From Bacillota bacterium (GTDB taxonomy: Bacteria > Bacillota > Clostridia > Clostridiales > Clostridiaceae): a DNA stretch of 38,091 bases. The stretch lies in NCBI GenBank assembly GCA_021781745.1, contig JAJXWH010000049.1, forward strand, positions 1-38,091. The letters are read 5' to 3'. Numbering within the stretch: position 1 is the stretch's first letter; each line of letters opens with the position of its first letter. Below the pieces are notes generated by a model, which saw nothing but the letters and a program-made list of their open reading frames with translations, made no database searches and was not told the DNA's origin. Shown here one piece after another: positions 6,139-13,949 of the stretch. The translations under genes were made by a program, and so were the position numbers.

Positions 6139-6747
6139 ATGAAAGTTAAATTTTATACGAAAGTAGTAAGTTATTTTATTATTTTTTCTTTATTTTTAAC
6201 CAATATATTGGGTGCAAGTATGCCTGATACATTCAAAATAACAACTGATAAACAACCACTGTATACAGTCCAATATGATGGTTATAATATTACAGCAAGA
6301 AAGCTTAGGATAGAGGGAAGTAATAATGTGATTTATTGCTTGGAGATAAATAGAAATTATCCAACAGGTCAAAACTTTTCAATAAGCGATGAAATTAATG
6401 AGAAACTTAATAATATGCTTGCAGCAGGATATCCTAATAGATCTGTAACTGAGTTGAATTTGGATAATGAAAATGAAGCATATTTTGCAACCCAAATTGC
6501 TATTTGGAGCTTAATTGCGGGTTATGATGTTACTAAGATGAAAGGTGACAATCCTAAAATAATTGCAGCTATAAATAATATATATAATGATGGAATAAAT
6601 GCAAAATATAATAACGTAATACAAAGTAAAATATATAAAACTAATGATCCATCAATACAAGAGGTTGTAGTCATATCTGTTGATGATTTGATTAGTGAAG
6701 AAAAAGCTGAGACAAAGCAAGCTGAATATCCACCACAGGAGGGATAA
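6139..6747 (+). CDS. Secreted thioester-domain (TED) protein without wall anchor
   Basis: The ORF could start at ATG 6121, but that codon lies before AGGAG; ATG 6139 has this site in place and gives MKVKFYTKVVSYFIIFSLFL, a signal peptide with likely cleavage after A26. The mature part fits a bacterial thioester domain: C67 in IYCLEIN and Q119 in ATQIAIW are the pair expected to form an internal Cys-Gln thioester. Known for the family: the bond reacts with host or surface amines to make covalent adhesion. TED proteins usually have a stalk and LPXTG anchor. This one ends after about 200 residues with EEKAETKQAEYPPQEG, with no anchor, stalk or second membrane segment, so it should be released. 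It is monocistronic. Confidence 0.8.
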   Translation: MKVKFYTKVVSYFIIFSLFLTNILGASMPDTFKITTDKQPLYTVQYDGYNITARKLRIEGSNNVIYCLEINRNYPTGQNFSISDEINEKLNNMLAAGYPNRSVTELNLDNENEAYFATQIAIWSLIAGYDVTKMKGDNPKIIAAINNIYNDGINAKYNNVIQSKIYKTNDPSIQEVVVISVDDLISEEKAETKQAEYPPQEG

Positions 6748-6771
6748 TTCAAAAAATCTCATGATTTATTT

Positions 6772-6827
6772 TATAAATAAATGGCTGGGTAAAAGAATAT
6801 CTAGTCATTTATTTATATAGTCTTTTG
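6772..6827 (+). terminator. Hairpin terminator
   Basis: TATAAATAAATGGCT (6772-6786) pairs with AGTCATTTATTTATA (6803-6817), 15 bp with one G-T pair. TAGTCTTTTG follows. It is AT-rich but long, and ends the thioester-domain transcript. Confidence 0.7.
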
Positions 6828-6933
6828 TTTCGTGTTAATAAGCTGTATTTTTGCTTTTATTGACATGAATAGATTTAAATGATACCCTTTTGTTATATTA
6901 TTCCTAACGCGCTTTACTAAGGTGGTGAAAAAA

Positions 6934-7335
6934 GTGTTATTAAAGGATTACACTGAAAATCAAATTAAGAATTTAATAGATATTATAAAAGATTGTGTTC
7001 TAGAAAATGCATATACAATATCTTTAGAAGAGAATAAACTTGAAAATACTCAGTTCATTGAGGAATATAACATTAATGAAAATAAAAGAATTAACATTTT
7101 ATACAATTTAGATTATACTAACTTTTGTTATGGACTTCAGAATATGAAAGATGGAGTAGAACGAAATAATTTATATGTTTTTTGCATACAAAAGGAATTA
7201 TACAATATTGAAGATAAAAAAGAATTGGTAGATATATATTTAAAGTTTAATATAATATGCAATGATTTAGGGCAATATAGAATATTAGTTTCAATGCATA
7301 AAAGAAATAAACCTATTACATATCTTTTTCAATAA
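6934..7335 (+). CDS. Unknown 133-aa protein, candidate toxin paired with the Panacea-domain gene
   Basis: AAGGTGGTG (6919-6927) precedes GTG 6934, which I take as start (a GTG at 6922 lies inside the site). The small cytoplasmic alpha/beta protein has an N-terminal helix (TENQIKNLIDIIKDC), then strands: NENKRINILYNLDYTNF, LYVFCIQKELYN, KELVDIYLKFNIIC and a last strand RILVSMHKRNKPITYLFQ. The ending SMHKRNKPITYLF recalls the C-terminal strand of RelE/MqsR-type RNases, but similarity is too weak to name a family. The gene ends 37 nt before the Panacea-domain gene, in the same direction with no terminator between. The toxin role is inference from context and size. Confidence 0.7.
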   Translation: MLLKDYTENQIKNLIDIIKDCVLENAYTISLEENKLENTQFIEEYNINENKRINILYNLDYTNFCYGLQNMKDGVERNNLYVFCIQKELYNIEDKKELVDIYLKFNIICNDLGQYRILVSMHKRNKPITYLFQ

Positions 7336-7372
7336 AACGATTAGCCCACATTTTAAGGAGGGATAATATTTC

Positions 7373-8377
7373 ATGAGGCAGCTAGCATTTTGTGAATATT
7401 GCATGAATGAAAATGAATATATGATACATAAAAAAAGTAAATTGTCTATTTTAAATGGGGAAGAAATAGGCTATATTGCTAAAGAAGCTTTTTGCAATAC
7501 ATGTAACAATGAAATTTTTGTTTCAGATGTATGTGACTATAATCTAAATAGCTTATATGATGAATATAGAAAATTACATAATATAATTAGTGTTGAGGCA
7601 ATAAAATACATTATGTTTAAATATTCGATTAATGAAGAAGCGTTATCTTCATTATTAGGATGGAAAAGTAACACTTTAAGAAGATATTTAGAGGGAGATA
7701 TCCCGACAGTGTCTAATTCAGATATTCTAAATAAAATTTATGATAATGCAAATTACTACTCCATTATATTGCAGACCAATAAGGAAAGAATAAATATAAT
7801 TGACTACAACAAGAGTAGACAAGCTGTTAAAAAGATTCTTGATAGTGTAGAAATTGAAGAAAAACTTGATAAAGTAATAAAATACATATTAATAAGATGT
7901 GAAGATCTTACATCTAGTGCTCTCCAAAAGTTACTATATTATGTGCAAGGTTTTTATTATATGTTTATGGATGATTTTATTTTTGCAGAAGATTGTGAAG
8001 CAACAGCTGATGGTCCAGTTTATAGAAGTGTATCTGAAAGATATGAGAAATTTGGATATAAAAAAATTAATAGAGATATATTAGATAGTGAAAAGTTAAT
8101 GCTAGAAGATGCTGAAAGAAATATCGTTGAAAGTGTAATTAAATTCTATGGTTGTTATAGTGGGAAAATTCTAAAACAAATGACTCAGAATGAAGCGCCA
8201 TGGATATTATCTAGGACAAGAGATAAAAGTGATGTGGAAGATGATAATATAAATGTAGTAATAGAAAAGAATTTAATTTCAGTATACTTTAAGGGAATCA
8301 AAGTTAAATATAATATAATGGATTTAATGGACATACGAAAATATTCAATTGATTTAATTAGTAAAATATCGATGTAA
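7373..8377 (+). CDS. Zinc-ribbon/HTH/Panacea (SocA, DUF4065) antitoxin-like regulator
   Basis: The 334 residues show three parts. Residues 1-50 form a zinc ribbon with C7/C10 and C41/C44. Residues 65-115 form an MqsA-like helix-turn-helix (SLLGWKSNTLRRYLEGD). Residues about 160-300 form a Panacea/SocA domain: SSALQKLLYYVQGFYYMF, then ATADGPVYRSVSERYEKFGY and TQNEAPW. Known: Panacea domains act as antitoxins or ClpX adaptors, with the domain neutralising varied toxins and the added HTH allowing autoregulation. GGAGGG precedes ATG 7373. The upstream 133-aa gene is the natural toxin candidate and a histidine phosphatase follows after 13 nt. No frameshift or missing cysteine is seen. Confidence 0.85.
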   Translation: MRQLAFCEYCMNENEYMIHKKSKLSILNGEEIGYIAKEAFCNTCNNEIFVSDVCDYNLNSLYDEYRKLHNIISVEAIKYIMFKYSINEEALSSLLGWKSNTLRRYLEGDIPTVSNSDILNKIYDNANYYSIILQTNKERINIIDYNKSRQAVKKILDSVEIEEKLDKVIKYILIRCEDLTSSALQKLLYYVQGFYYMFMDDFIFAEDCEATADGPVYRSVSERYEKFGYKKINRDILDSEKLMLEDAERNIVESVIKFYGCYSGKILKQMTQNEAPWILSRTRDKSDVEDDNINVVIEKNLISVYFKGIKVKYNIMDLMDIRKYSIDLISKISM

Positions 8378-8390
8378 GAAAGGGGAACAT

Positions 8391-9020
8391 ATGAAGACAA
8401 CAGTATTACTTATTAGGCATGGAGAAACTGAGTGGAATACATTAGGGAAATTTCAAGGTTGTACAGATATAGCTTTATCTGATGAAGGTATTAAGCAAGC
8501 AAAACTGTTAAAAGACAGGCTAGATGGAAATTTCGACTATATATATTCAAGCCCACTTATCAGAGCACTTGAAACATCAAAGATATTAGCAGAAGATAGT
8601 AATAAAGAGGTAATTGTAGCTCCGGAAATAAGAGAAATCAATTTTGGAGAATGGGAAGGCTTAACTATAAAAGAAATAAGTGAAAAATATCCAGAAATAT
8701 TTAAGGCTTGGAGAACAGATAAAAGAGAAAGTTATATTTGTGGTGGAGATGCAAGTATCAAGAATGCATCTAATAGGGCTAGTAAATGTATTTTGGATAT
8801 TGCTTCTAAACATAAAGGAAAGAAAATTGTAATTGTTGCCCACGGTGGAATTATAAAAGCAGGCCTTATTGGAATATTTGAATGGGATATGACAATGTAT
8901 CATAAAATAGCACTTGGAAATACTTGTATTAATTTAATTACTTTTAACGATGAACTAAAGCCAGCAATAGTTTCAATTAATGATACCAATCATTTAGAAG
9001 ATAAAGCTAAAACTATTTAG
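8391..9020 (+). CDS. Histidine phosphatase family protein (phosphoglycerate-mutase fold)
   Basis: The 209-residue protein begins with the phosphohistidine motif LLIRHGETEWN (R9, H10, E12). It has SSPLIRALET with R59, REINFGEWEG with the acidic residue E82, and AHGGII with H151, the complete catalytic set of the branch-1 histidine phosphatases. Members act on alpha-ribazole phosphate (CobC), on 3-phosphoglycerate or on small phosphoesters. At 209 residues, and with no cob gene nearby, the substrate cannot be named. AAAGGGG precedes ATG 8391. It starts 13 nt after the Panacea gene and may share its transcript. A hairpin with T run follows at 9058. Confidence 0.9.
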   Translation: MKTTVLLIRHGETEWNTLGKFQGCTDIALSDEGIKQAKLLKDRLDGNFDYIYSSPLIRALETSKILAEDSNKEVIVAPEIREINFGEWEGLTIKEISEKYPEIFKAWRTDKRESYICGGDASIKNASNRASKCILDIASKHKGKKIVIVAHGGIIKAGLIGIFEWDMTMYHKIALGNTCINLITFNDELKPAIVSINDTNHLEDKAKTI

Positions 9021-9057
9021 TGAAGAATATTATCTGTATATATTTTTTTTGAAAATT

Positions 9058-9118
9058 AGGAAGTGTAAGGGTTGATTTGCGTTTATTGGTTAGCCTATAC
9101 GCTTCCTTTGACTTTTTG
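9058..9118 (+). terminator. Intrinsic terminator
   Basis: AGGAAGTGTAAGG (9058-9070) pairs with CCTATACGCTTCCT (9094-9107), with one G-T pair and a bulge. TTTGACTTTTTG follows. Confidence 0.75.
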
Positions 9119-9167
9119 TTAAAAGATATAAGTATGAGAGTTTAGACTAATTGTGATAAGAAAGAGA

Positions 9168-9198
9168 TTGAATTCTCGCTTTTAAAATATGCTATAAT
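9168..9198 (+). promoter_or_regulatory. Promoter of the GNAT gene
   Basis: TTGAAT (9168-9173) and TATAAT (9193-9198). The 19-bp spacer is slightly long, so the -35 is less certain than the -10. Confidence 0.5.
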
Positions 9199-9240
9199 AT
9201 TTAAGCAGCAAATTTATAGGAAAATAAATAGGGGGATATT

Positions 9241-9711
9241 ATGTTAATTAGAGAAATACAAGAAAATGATAATAAAGAGGTAGAATTACTTATAAGAAGT
9301 TGTTTAATAGAATTTGGAGCTGACAAACAGGGTTGTGCTTGGTCAGATCCTAATCTAGGACAATTTTTTCAAGTTTATCAAAACGAAAAATCAAAATATT
9401 GGGTTGTAGAACATAATGATAAAATTGTTGCAGGCTGTGGTATAGGACCTTTATATGGTACTACTAATATTTGTGAATTACAAAAAATGTATGCTCTAAA
9501 GGTGGCAAGGGGGACTGGCATAGCTAAGGAGTTATTAGATATTTCTTTGGAATTTGCAAAAAAGTATTATAAAAAGTGTTACCTAGAAACTTTTGGTAAT
9601 ATGATTGGTGCCAATAAATTTTATCAAAAGCATGGATTTACGCGCCTTGAAAAACCTATAATAGAAACTGAACATTATGCTTGTGATGTATGGTATATAA
9701 AAACATTATAA
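9241..9711 (+). CDS. GNAT family N-acetyltransferase
   Basis: The 156-residue single-domain protein starts MLIREIQENDNKEVELLIRS, the usual first strand and helix of GNAT enzymes. Beta-4 is ICELQKMYALKVARGTGIAKELL, in which ARGTGIA is the acetyl-CoA pyrophosphate loop (Q/RxxGxG/A). The end, NKFYQKHGFTRLEKP, is the conserved C-terminal F/YYxxxGF motif. It transfers an acetyl group from acetyl-CoA to an amine; the substrate is unknown. The length matches the family. ATG 9241 follows AGGGGGAT. It has its own promoter, and the next gene has a separate operator-bearing promoter. Confidence 0.9.
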   Translation: MLIREIQENDNKEVELLIRSCLIEFGADKQGCAWSDPNLGQFFQVYQNEKSKYWVVEHNDKIVAGCGIGPLYGTTNICELQKMYALKVARGTGIAKELLDISLEFAKKYYKKCYLETFGNMIGANKFYQKHGFTRLEKPIIETEHYACDVWYIKTL

Positions 9712-9736
9712 ATGATATTTATTTATAAAATTATGA

Positions 9737-9765
9737 TTGACAAAATAGTACCGTAATGGTACTAT
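9737..9765 (+). promoter_or_regulatory. Sigma-A promoter of the methyltransferase gene
   Basis: TTGACA (9737-9742), an exact 17-bp spacer and TACTAT (9760-9765), a near-consensus vegetative promoter. The first operator fills its spacer and -10 box, so it is likely repressed. Confidence 0.85.
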
Positions 9766-9766
9766 T
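9744..9766. promoter_or_regulatory. Palindromic operator 1 (spacer and -10)
   Basis: AATAGTACC (9744-9752), centre GTAAT, GGTACTATT (9758-9766): perfect 9-bp arms. It shares the pattern AGTAC, N7, GTACT with operator 2, centre to centre 33 bp, close to three helical turns. The MarR protein encoded after the methyltransferase is the obvious candidate binder (inference). Confidence 0.75.
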
Positions 9767-9777
9767 TTTATAAATAA

Positions 9778-9798
9778 TTAGTACGGCATTCGTACTAA
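9778..9798. promoter_or_regulatory. Palindromic operator 2 (downstream of start site)
   Basis: TTAGTACG (9778-9785), centre GCATT, CGTACTAA (9791-9798): perfect 8-bp arms. It is the second copy of the AGTAC-N7-GTACT site and lies between transcription start and ribosome site. Confidence 0.75.
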
Positions 9799-9818
9799 AT
9801 TAATTGGAGGAGATATAA

Positions 9819-10445
9819 ATGGAAAGTAGTAATAATGTATATAAGGAAAATTCAAAGAAGACATTTGACAATCAAGCAAAGATTTATGATGAAACATATA
9901 ATGGCAAGCATGCAAGTGCATTATATAAAGTAGTTATAGAAAAAGTTCACCAATTTAATCCTGAATCATTATTGGATGTAGGGTGTGGAAATGGAAAAAT
10001 ACTTTCGATGTTGGATAAGAATGGTGATTCTACACTTTGTGGAATAGACTTGTCTCAAGAAATGATTAATGAAGCCAAGAAAAAACTAAATTCTAAAGTA
10101 AAATTAATAGTTGGTGATTCAGAGCATTTACCATGGGGGGAAGAGACTTTTGATTGCATAACCTGCAATGATTCATTTCATCATTATCCACAAGCAGAAA
10201 ATGTGTTAAAACAAATGGCCAGAGTTTTAAAAAAAAGAGGTGAAATAATAATAGGGGACCCATGGGCTCCAATATTTTTGAGACAACTTACAAATTTATT
10301 TTGCAAATTTAGTAAAGAGGGAGACTTTAGAATTTACTCAAAGATGGAAATAATAAACTTATTAAAAAAATGTGGTTTTAAAAATATTGTATGGGAAAAA
10401 GTGAATTGCAAATCTTTTATTGTTACAGCTGAAGTCGATAAATAA
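9819..10445 (+). CDS. Class I SAM-dependent methyltransferase
   Basis: The 208-residue protein has methyltransferase motif I LLDVGCGNGK (51-60), the acidic ribose-binding segment CGIDLSQEMINEAKKKL, motif GDSEHLPWGEETFDCITC and post-motif ADSFHHYPQ-like NDSFHHYPQAENVLKQMARVLKKRGEII (split by strands). This is the Methyltransf_11 pattern seen in UbiE-like and small-molecule methyltransferases. It transfers methyl from S-adenosylmethionine; the acceptor is unknown. TTGGAGGAG precedes ATG 9819. Two operators in its promoter and a MarR gene 82 nt downstream suggest induction by a small molecule it may modify, possibly a toxic compound. That role is inference. Confidence 0.88.
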   Translation: MESSNNVYKENSKKTFDNQAKIYDETYNGKHASALYKVVIEKVHQFNPESLLDVGCGNGKILSMLDKNGDSTLCGIDLSQEMINEAKKKLNSKVKLIVGDSEHLPWGEETFDCITCNDSFHHYPQAENVLKQMARVLKKRGEIIIGDPWAPIFLRQLTNLFCKFSKEGDFRIYSKMEIINLLKKCGFKNIVWEKVNCKSFIVTAEVDK

Positions 10446-10480
10446 ATTTTTTCTATTTCACTTAATGATTTCTTTTGTGT

Positions 10481-10486
10481 TATAAT
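10481..10486 (+). promoter_or_regulatory. -10 box before the MarR gene
   Basis: TATAAT in a TTGTGTTATAATTG context, 36 nt before the ribosome site. The -35 is weak (TTCACT-like near 10458). It suggests the MarR gene also has its own promoter, without the AGTAC operator. Confidence 0.5.
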
Positions 10487-10527
10487 TGAACAAGAAATTA
10501 TGAAGAAACATGGAGGAATAGTAATTA

Positions 10528-10971
10528 ATGTGTAATGAAAATGATGAATTAATTCAAGAACTTAGTGATTTATGGCATTCTATGCTTCATGCATCTAAAT
10601 ATAAGGAAATTGAAGAAGAATACAAAAGACTTAACGAATTAACTACAATCGAAATAGGTATTATTAGAATAATTTCACAAAAAGAAGATGTAATATTAAA
10701 AGAAATTTGTTCAATACTTAAAATACCAAAAAGTACTTTAACAAATGCAATTGATAGACTTGAAAAGCGTAATTATATTAAGAGGACAATAAGCAAGAAT
10801 GATAAAAGATCTTTTGGTTTACAATTAACTGAAGAAGGAAAACTTCTGCAAAAGGAGCATATTGATTTTGAAAAAGCCGTTTATGGGGAGTTATTAAATT
10901 CATTGGATACATTTGAAGAAAAAAAAGGATTTTTGATGCTTTTGAGAAAGATAGTTTCTAAGATTCAATGA
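10528..10971 (+). CDS. MarR family transcriptional regulator
   Basis: The 147-residue protein has the MarR layout: N-terminal dimer helix (residues 1-35), winged helix-turn-helix with LKEICSILKIPKSTLTNAIDRLEKRNYIKRT, wing SKNDKRSFGLQLTEEGK (the DxR motif is NDKRS) and a C-terminal dimer helix. MarR proteins bind short palindromes as dimers and leave them on binding phenolic or lipophilic ligands, or on oxidation. GGAGGA stands 10 nt before ATG 10528. Partner genes are most likely the upstream methyltransferase and its paired palindromes. There is no cysteine in the DNA-binding part, so thiol sensing is unlikely; the only one in the core is the Cys of LKEICSIL. Confidence 0.9.
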   Translation: MCNENDELIQELSDLWHSMLHASKYKEIEEEYKRLNELTTIEIGIIRIISQKEDVILKEICSILKIPKSTLTNAIDRLEKRNYIKRTISKNDKRSFGLQLTEEGKLLQKEHIDFEKAVYGELLNSLDTFEEKKGFLMLLRKIVSKIQ

Positions 10972-10972
10972 G

Positions 10973-11009
10973 ACCATAGTGAGGAATAAATCCTTATTAT
11001 GGTTTTTTA
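10973..11009 (+). terminator. Intrinsic terminator
   Basis: ACCATAGTGAGGA (10973-10985) pairs with TCCTTATTATGGT (10991-11003), with two G-T pairs and TTTTTT following. It starts right after the MarR stop codon. Confidence 0.88.
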
Positions 11010-11018
11010 TATTTGTAA

Positions 11019-11047
11019 TTGAATAGCGGTATTGCATAGGTTATAAT
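11019..11047 (+). promoter_or_regulatory. Promoter of the AAA+ gene
   Basis: TTGAAT (11019-11024), 17-bp spacer, TATAAT (11042-11047). A second TATAAT lies at 11070-11075 with a poorer -35. The leader before the start codon is about 100 nt. Confidence 0.65.
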
Positions 11048-11155
11048 ATGAAAAAATATGGACTTATGATATAATTTTGGAGATGAGAGAATTTTAACTA
11101 AGAAATGTAAGCGTATAAGTATTGAGAATATAATGTGCTTTTGGAGGAGAAAAAT

Positions 11156-13801
11156 ATGGAATATACTGATTTACACGACAAAATACAATTTCATAGATTT
11201 CAAAATGAAATACAACAGTATAATAATAACCGTTTTTATAATCAATCTACGACAATAATCTCTGAAGCTATAAAGTGTTTTAGTGATCATCCAGGGTTGC
11301 ATTATCTCCTAGCATTAACTTATTATAATTGTAAGGAATATTTAAAAGCAACAGAATGCTTAAAAACAGCTATATATTATGATGAAAATAATGATAAATA
11401 TTTAGGCCTTATTGGATGTTGTTTTTTTCAAATAAACGATTTTGAAAGTGCCTATAATTTTTCTAAAAAAGCCTATGAATTAGATCATTATAATTTAGAT
11501 GCAATAATAACTCTTGGTAAGATAGAATTTTATAGAAATAATTATGATGAAGCCTTACAATACGCTACTTTAGCAGTAAGTATCGATGATAAGAATTTTA
11601 AGGCCATTAGACTATTAAGTAAATGCTATATTGCAAAGGGGGAAGATGAGGGTAAGATTTTAGGGGTTTTAAAAAAGGCTCGGGTACTAGGAAATGATGA
11701 CGATCTTGATTTTGATATAATTAAGTTTTTATATATAAATGATGATTATTTTGAATGCCTAAAAGAATGTAAAAGGAGTATAGTTGAAAACTCTGATTCA
11801 TATATTGCTCAAAAAGCAGCTAAGTATGTTTCAAAGATATATGAAAAAGTGATGCTTATTAGTAAAGCAAGAATGGGTCAAGTGTTAGAACTCAGGGATG
11901 AGATGGACACTTCTAATGAATTAAACTCAAGTGAAGAATTCCAAATTAATGAAAGTAAAGTTAAATCTTCAATAGATGATATTATGGATATGGGGTTGAA
12001 GAATGAAGATCTCGGAAAAGCGAGAGAAGAAGAGCTAGAAAAAGGCATTGAAAATCACATGGCATTAAGAGATAAAGACAGTACCCTGAGAGATGGGAAG
12101 ATTATTCAAAAGAATAATTCCAATAAAGATAATTACAAAACTGACTATAATAGAGATTCAAATTCTCTTGAAGAGGCATTAAACAAACTGGAATCACTAA
12201 TAGGATTAGAAAATGTAAAAACAGAAATAATGAGAATTGTCCAACTTATAAAATATGAAAATAATAGAGCAAATGTTTTAGGTATTGAAAAAAATATTAA
12301 TCAAAGCTATCATTTTGCATTCCTAGGAAATCCGGGAACTGGTAAGACTACAGTTGCTAGATTAATTGGAGATATATTTTATTATTTAGGAATTTTAGAA
12401 AAGGGTCAATTAATAGAAGTCGATAGAAGTGCCATAGTTGGAAGGTTTATTGGAGAAACGTCAAAGCTTACTAAGAAGGCAATAGATAACGCTATGGGAG
12501 GAATTCTTTTCATTGATGAAGCATATTCACTAGCGAAAGGAGGAGAAGGCAGCAACGATTATGGTGCAGAAGCTATAGAAGTTTTAATTAAAGCAATGGA
12601 AGACAATAGAGATAAATTCACTGTTATTTTAGCTGGATATACAAATGAAATGAAAAATTTGATGAAGTTAAATCCAGGATTAAAAAGCAGAATTAACTTA
12701 GAAATTGAATTTGAGGACTATAAAGATTATGAGTTGGTTCAAATAGCTCAAAGTATAGCCGATGAAGATCATTATAAACTAGAGGAAGATGCTGAAAAAG
12801 CTTTTCTAGAGAAAATAAAAATAGAAAAGGTAGATGAAAATTTTGCTAATGCAAGAGCGGCAAGAAATATATTAGAAGCAGCTATAAGAGAAAAAGCCTT
12901 TAGAATTGGGGACAGTAAAGTCTCAAAAGAAGAATTAGTAACTTTAACCCCAGAGGATTTTGGAATAAATTTAGAATTTAATGCTCGAGATAGAATGAAG
13001 GAATTACAAGAAGAGCTAGATAGTTTGGTTGGTCTTGCGGAAGTTAAGAATATTGTCAAAGGAATAATAAATGCTTTAGAACTTCAGTATAGGAAAAAGG
13101 AAATGGGAATTGAGTGTGAAGATATTTCATTAAATATGATATTTACAGGAAATCCCGGCACAGGAAAAACCACTGTGGCACGAATTATTGGAAAGATATT
13201 GAAGGTTATTGGCGTACTAAAAAAAGGACATATGGTTGAAGTTACACGTTCAGATTTAGTTGGCCAATATGTTGGACAAACTGCACCTAAAACCCTAAGC
13301 AAAATAAAAGAGGCGTACGGTGGGATATTATTTATTGATGAAGCTTATAGTTTAAATGGAAGCAATGGAAATGATTTTGGAAAAGAAGCTATAGCGGCCT
13401 TAATTAAAGAAATGGAAGATAGCAGAGATAAGCTTGTAGTTATAATGGCAGGGTATACACAAGAAATGAAGGAGTTAGTCGATTTAAACCCCGGCATGGA
13501 AAGCAGAGTGAAATTTACAATAGAATTTCAAGACTATAATGCAGATGAACTAATGGAGATATTTGAAGGATTATGCAGAAAAGAAAGCTATGTCCTTTCG
13601 AAAGATGCAAAAGATGAATTGAAAGTTATTTTTAAAACTCAATATGAAAATAAAGATAAGAATTTTGGCAATGGAAGATTAGTAAGAAAATATTTTGAAA
13701 AGATAAAAATGAAACAAGCTGGAAGAATAATTAGGGAAGATATAAGAGATAAAGAAGAATTACTTAAGTTTATATTGGAAGATGTAAAGGTATATTTTTA
13801 A
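11156..13801 (+). CDS. TPR protein with two CbxX/CfxQ-type AAA+ ATPase domains (SpoVK-like)
   Basis: GGAGGAG (11143-11149) precedes ATG 11156, giving 881 residues; the longer frame from GTG 11135 would put this site inside the gene. Residues 1-240 are tetratricopeptide-like helix pairs (LHYLLALTYYNCKEYLKA and DAIITLGKIEFYRNNYDEA). Residues 250-340 are a charged linker. AAA domain 1 has Walker A GNPGTGKT at 391-398 and Walker B with D454-E455. AAA domain 2 has GNPGTGKT at 665-672 and D728-E729. Both have the ILFIDEAYSL motif of the CbxX/CfxQ family, which includes Rubisco activase CbbX and SpoVK. It likely remodels a protein complex, the TPR part choosing the client. The target is unknown. The gene is monocistronic. 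Confidence 0.88.
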   Translation: MEYTDLHDKIQFHRFQNEIQQYNNNRFYNQSTTIISEAIKCFSDHPGLHYLLALTYYNCKEYLKATECLKTAIYYDENNDKYLGLIGCCFFQINDFESAYNFSKKAYELDHYNLDAIITLGKIEFYRNNYDEALQYATLAVSIDDKNFKAIRLLSKCYIAKGEDEGKILGVLKKARVLGNDDDLDFDIIKFLYINDDYFECLKECKRSIVENSDSYIAQKAAKYVSKIYEKVMLISKARMGQVLELRDEMDTSNELNSSEEFQINESKVKSSIDDIMDMGLKNEDLGKAREEELEKGIENHMALRDKDSTLRDGKIIQKNNSNKDNYKTDYNRDSNSLEEALNKLESLIGLENVKTEIMRIVQLIKYENNRANVLGIEKNINQSYHFAFLGNPGTGKTTVARLIGDIFYYLGILEKGQLIEVDRSAIVGRFIGETSKLTKKAIDNAMGGILFIDEAYSLAKGGEGSNDYGAEAIEVLIKAMEDNRDKFTVILAGYTNEMKNLMKLNPGLKSRINLEIEFEDYKDYELVQIAQSIADEDHYKLEEDAEKAFLEKIKIEKVDENFANARAARNILEAAIREKAFRIGDSKVSKEELVTLTPEDFGINLEFNARDRMKELQEELDSLVGLAEVKNIVKGIINALELQYRKKEMGIECEDISLNMIFTGNPGTGKTTVARIIGKILKVIGVLKKGHMVEVTRSDLVGQYVGQTAPKTLSKIKEAYGGILFIDEAYSLNGSNGNDFGKEAIAALIKEMEDSRDKLVVIMAGYTQEMKELVDLNPGMESRVKFTIEFQDYNADELMEIFEGLCRKESYVLSKDAKDELKVIFKTQYENKDKNFGNGRLVRKYFEKIKMKQAGRIIREDIRDKEELLKFILEDVKVYF

Positions 13802-13849
13802 TAATAAAAGTTAAGATTGTATAAATTTTTATTATTATTGCATAAAAGA

Positions 13850-13949
13850 TATAATACATCAATAATAAGGGCACGGTTAATAGTTGAAAGAGTTCAGTGT
13901 TAATTTTAAACTATCAGTTTTGATTTTTATCTAAATTGATAGTTTTTTA
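13850..13949 (+). ncRNA. Possible short RNA or attenuator with own -10 and terminator
   Basis: TATAAT (13850-13855) is followed about 50 nt later by a hairpin, AAACTATCA (13908-13916) with TGATAGTTT (13937-13945), and a T run. The sequence between (CACGGTTAATAGTTGAAAG) contains ATAGTT (13880-13885), which could pair with AACTAT of the terminator and so act as antiterminator. It might simply be the 3' UTR terminator of the AAA+ gene. The -35 (TTTTAT) is weak. It matches no riboswitch class I know. Confidence 0.35.

Noticed and set aside
12772..13302. Minus-strand ORFs opposite the AAA+ gene
   Set aside because: Antisense of a well-conserved coding region with no start signals of their own.
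13861..13905. GGGCAC at 13868 considered as a third c-di-GMP-II aptamer
   Set aside because: The following TTGA hairpin and the TGCAACC part are missing; only the first six bases fit.
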